NCBI GenBank assembly: GCA_023229135.1
Contig: JALNZT010000014.1
Location: forward strand, 22,490-86,489
From: Bacteroidales bacterium
GTDB lineage: Bacteria > Bacteroidota > Bacteroidia > Bacteroidales > F082
Direction of reading: 5' to 3'
Length of the DNA: 64,000 nt
Below are positions 63,060 to 64,000 of this stretch, piece after piece. Positions within the stretch are counted from its first letter, which is position 1. Every line of letters begins with the position of its first letter. The translations under genes and the position numbers were made by a program. Under the pieces are notes generated by a model. The model made no database searches and was not told the origin of the DNA. It saw only the letters and a program-made list of their open reading frames with translations.

Positions 63060-64000
63060 ATGAAGAAGTATATGATTAATAGGGAGGTGAGTTGGCTGCA
63101 TTTTAATGCAAGAGTATTGCAGGAAGCCCGTGATAATAACAATCCGCTACTGGAACGTTTGCGATTTATTGGGATTTATTCTAATAACAGGGATGAGTTT
63201 TTTAGGGTTCGCGTAGCTACATTGCGGCGTTTGCGCAAACTTAAAAAGGATAAGCCGGAGTACCTTACTTACGACCCTATGAAAATCCTGCATAGTATAA
63301 ATAGGATAATCCAGGAGCAGGAAGAAACCTATATGGATACCTATTTGGAGATTGCCGAGGAGCTGCATGCACATAAAATTCATATCATCGACGATCAAAA
63401 TCTAAGTCCTGAGATGGGGAAGTCGGTAATCAAATACTTTAGGGAGTCGGTGCATCCGCATCTTTTTCCTATTATGCTCAGCGGCTTGAGTAATCCTGAT
63501 AATCTTCAGGATAATTCTATTTATCTGGCCTTGCTCTTGTGTAATTCGGCGGGTGAAATTCCTGATAATTACGCGCTGGTAAAAGTACCAACAGGTCGGA
63601 TTAGCCGGTTTTTTCTGTTTCCAGATACCGGTGATGAGGTATATTTGATGTTGCTCGATGATGTAATTCGGTACAATTTGGGTGAGATTTTTCTATCTTT
63701 CGGCTATGACAATTATGAGGCTTACTCACTTAAGTTTACGCGTGATGCCGAGCTGGATATCGATAATGATATCTCTAAAAGTTTTATTGAGGTGATGGCC
63801 GAAAGCCTCAAGCAGCGCAAGAAAGGAGTGCCTGTCCGTTTTATTTATGACAGAGATATGCCCGAGGTGCTGCTTTCTAAACTGCTCAAGAAATTTAGGG
63901 TAAGCAAAAATGATATTATGATTTCCGGCTGGAAATACCATAATTTCCGCGACTTTATGTCGCTGCCAAAGATAGGCTCAAAGGAGCTTTGGGCCGATGA
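63060..64000 (+). CDS. ppk1: Polyphosphate kinase 1, partial (C-terminus beyond right edge)
   Basis: The first ~313 residues are present. The N-domain starts INREVSWLHFNARVLQEA, the Ppk1 signature, then LLERLRFIGIYSNNRDEFFR with the NxDEFF motif and VHPHLFPIML. It polymerises ATP gamma-phosphate into polyphosphate. The catalytic histidines lie beyond the window. The start at 63060 gives MKKYMINREVSW; 63072 is a possible second start. It probably shares a transcript with the SixA-like gene. Confidence 0.95.
   Translation, partial: MKKYMINREVSWLHFNARVLQEARDNNNPLLERLRFIGIYSNNRDEFFRVRVATLRRLRKLKKDKPEYLTYDPMKILHSINRIIQEQEETYMDTYLEIAEELHAHKIHIIDDQNLSPEMGKSVIKYFRESVHPHLFPIMLSGLSNPDNLQDNSIYLALLLCNSAGEIPDNYALVKVPTGRISRFFLFPDTGDEVYLMLLDDVIRYNLGEIFLSFGYDNYEAYSLKFTRDAELDIDNDISKSFIEVMAESLKQRKKGVPVRFIYDRDMPEVLLSKLLKKFRVSKNDIMISGWKYHNFRDFMSLPKIGSKELWAD

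Noticed and set aside
1..64000. CRISPR array, prophage, integron or defence island
   Set aside because: No regularly spaced repeats, integrase, transposase, terminase, restriction enzyme or toxin-antitoxin pair was found.

Overview
The window is chromosomal DNA from a member of the Bacteroidota, most likely class Bacteroidia; I cannot name a genus. The grounds are a SusC-type TonB-dependent receptor, a fused CcsB-CcsA cytochrome c maturase, Bacteroidota-restricted families (DUF2027-Smr, DUF5686, DUF5687), an alternative galactose operon, A-rich leaders in place of Shine-Dalgarno sites, and repeated promoter -7 boxes of the TAnnTTTG type just upstream of gene starts. I found no tRNA, rRNA, CRISPR array, insertion sequence, phage or plasmid gene.

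Left edge (1-11862), lactose/galactose use. A SusC-like receptor runs off the left end and diverges from a GntR-family regulator. The regulator heads a tight operon: secreted GH2 beta-galactosidase, galactose mutarotase, a sugar-phosphate nucleotidyltransferase, a sodium/sugar symporter and galactokinase. Two near-identical operator-like sites sit on the two divergent promoters. The operon has no galT or galE, so the nucleotidyltransferase may supply the UDP-sugar step. A perfect 16-bp hairpin ends the block.

11900-20700, minus strand. A DUF3828-like lipoprotein, a metal-type TonB receptor with a histidine-rich membrane protein, and a DUF1858 gene followed by a decayed DUF2249 domain. Then a housekeeping operon: ffh, folD, a secreted propeller-like protein and queE.

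20900-32740, mainly plus strand. A beta-helix-like lipoprotein, a nicotinamide-riboside-kinase-like enzyme overlapping an HD hydrolase, an opposing HAD-M23 pair, and a tightly packed run: DUF5011 lipoprotein, LtaS-like phosphotransferase, lipid kinase, SUI1 factor, TPMT-like methyltransferase. An unrecognised 234-aa protein, an MscS channel and a small acidic protein follow.

33000-45500. M3 oligopeptidase, two exported thioredoxin-fold proteins, CcsBA, a CPA2 antiporter and DUF2027-Smr, all on minus. A plus-strand MbnP-MbnH pair (copper protein and di-heme peroxidase) follows. CcsBA could mature the heme protein.

45500-64000. A soluble hybrid kinase diverges from xseA-xseB, then a THUMP rRNA methyltransferase, a MazG-like pyrophosphohydrolase, a DUF4412 protein, an ABC exporter (DUF5687 plus ATPase) with a DUF5686 outer-membrane protein, a five-PAS hybrid kinase, glyA, a SixA-like phosphatase and the start of ppk1. 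The region between xseB and the methyltransferase holds two large inverted repeats.

Most of the window is ordinary core genome. The parts most worth a second look are the galactose operon and its operators, the MbnPH pair, the His-rich protein with its CxxC receptor, and the broken DUF2249. I did not find a clearly new multi-gene system.
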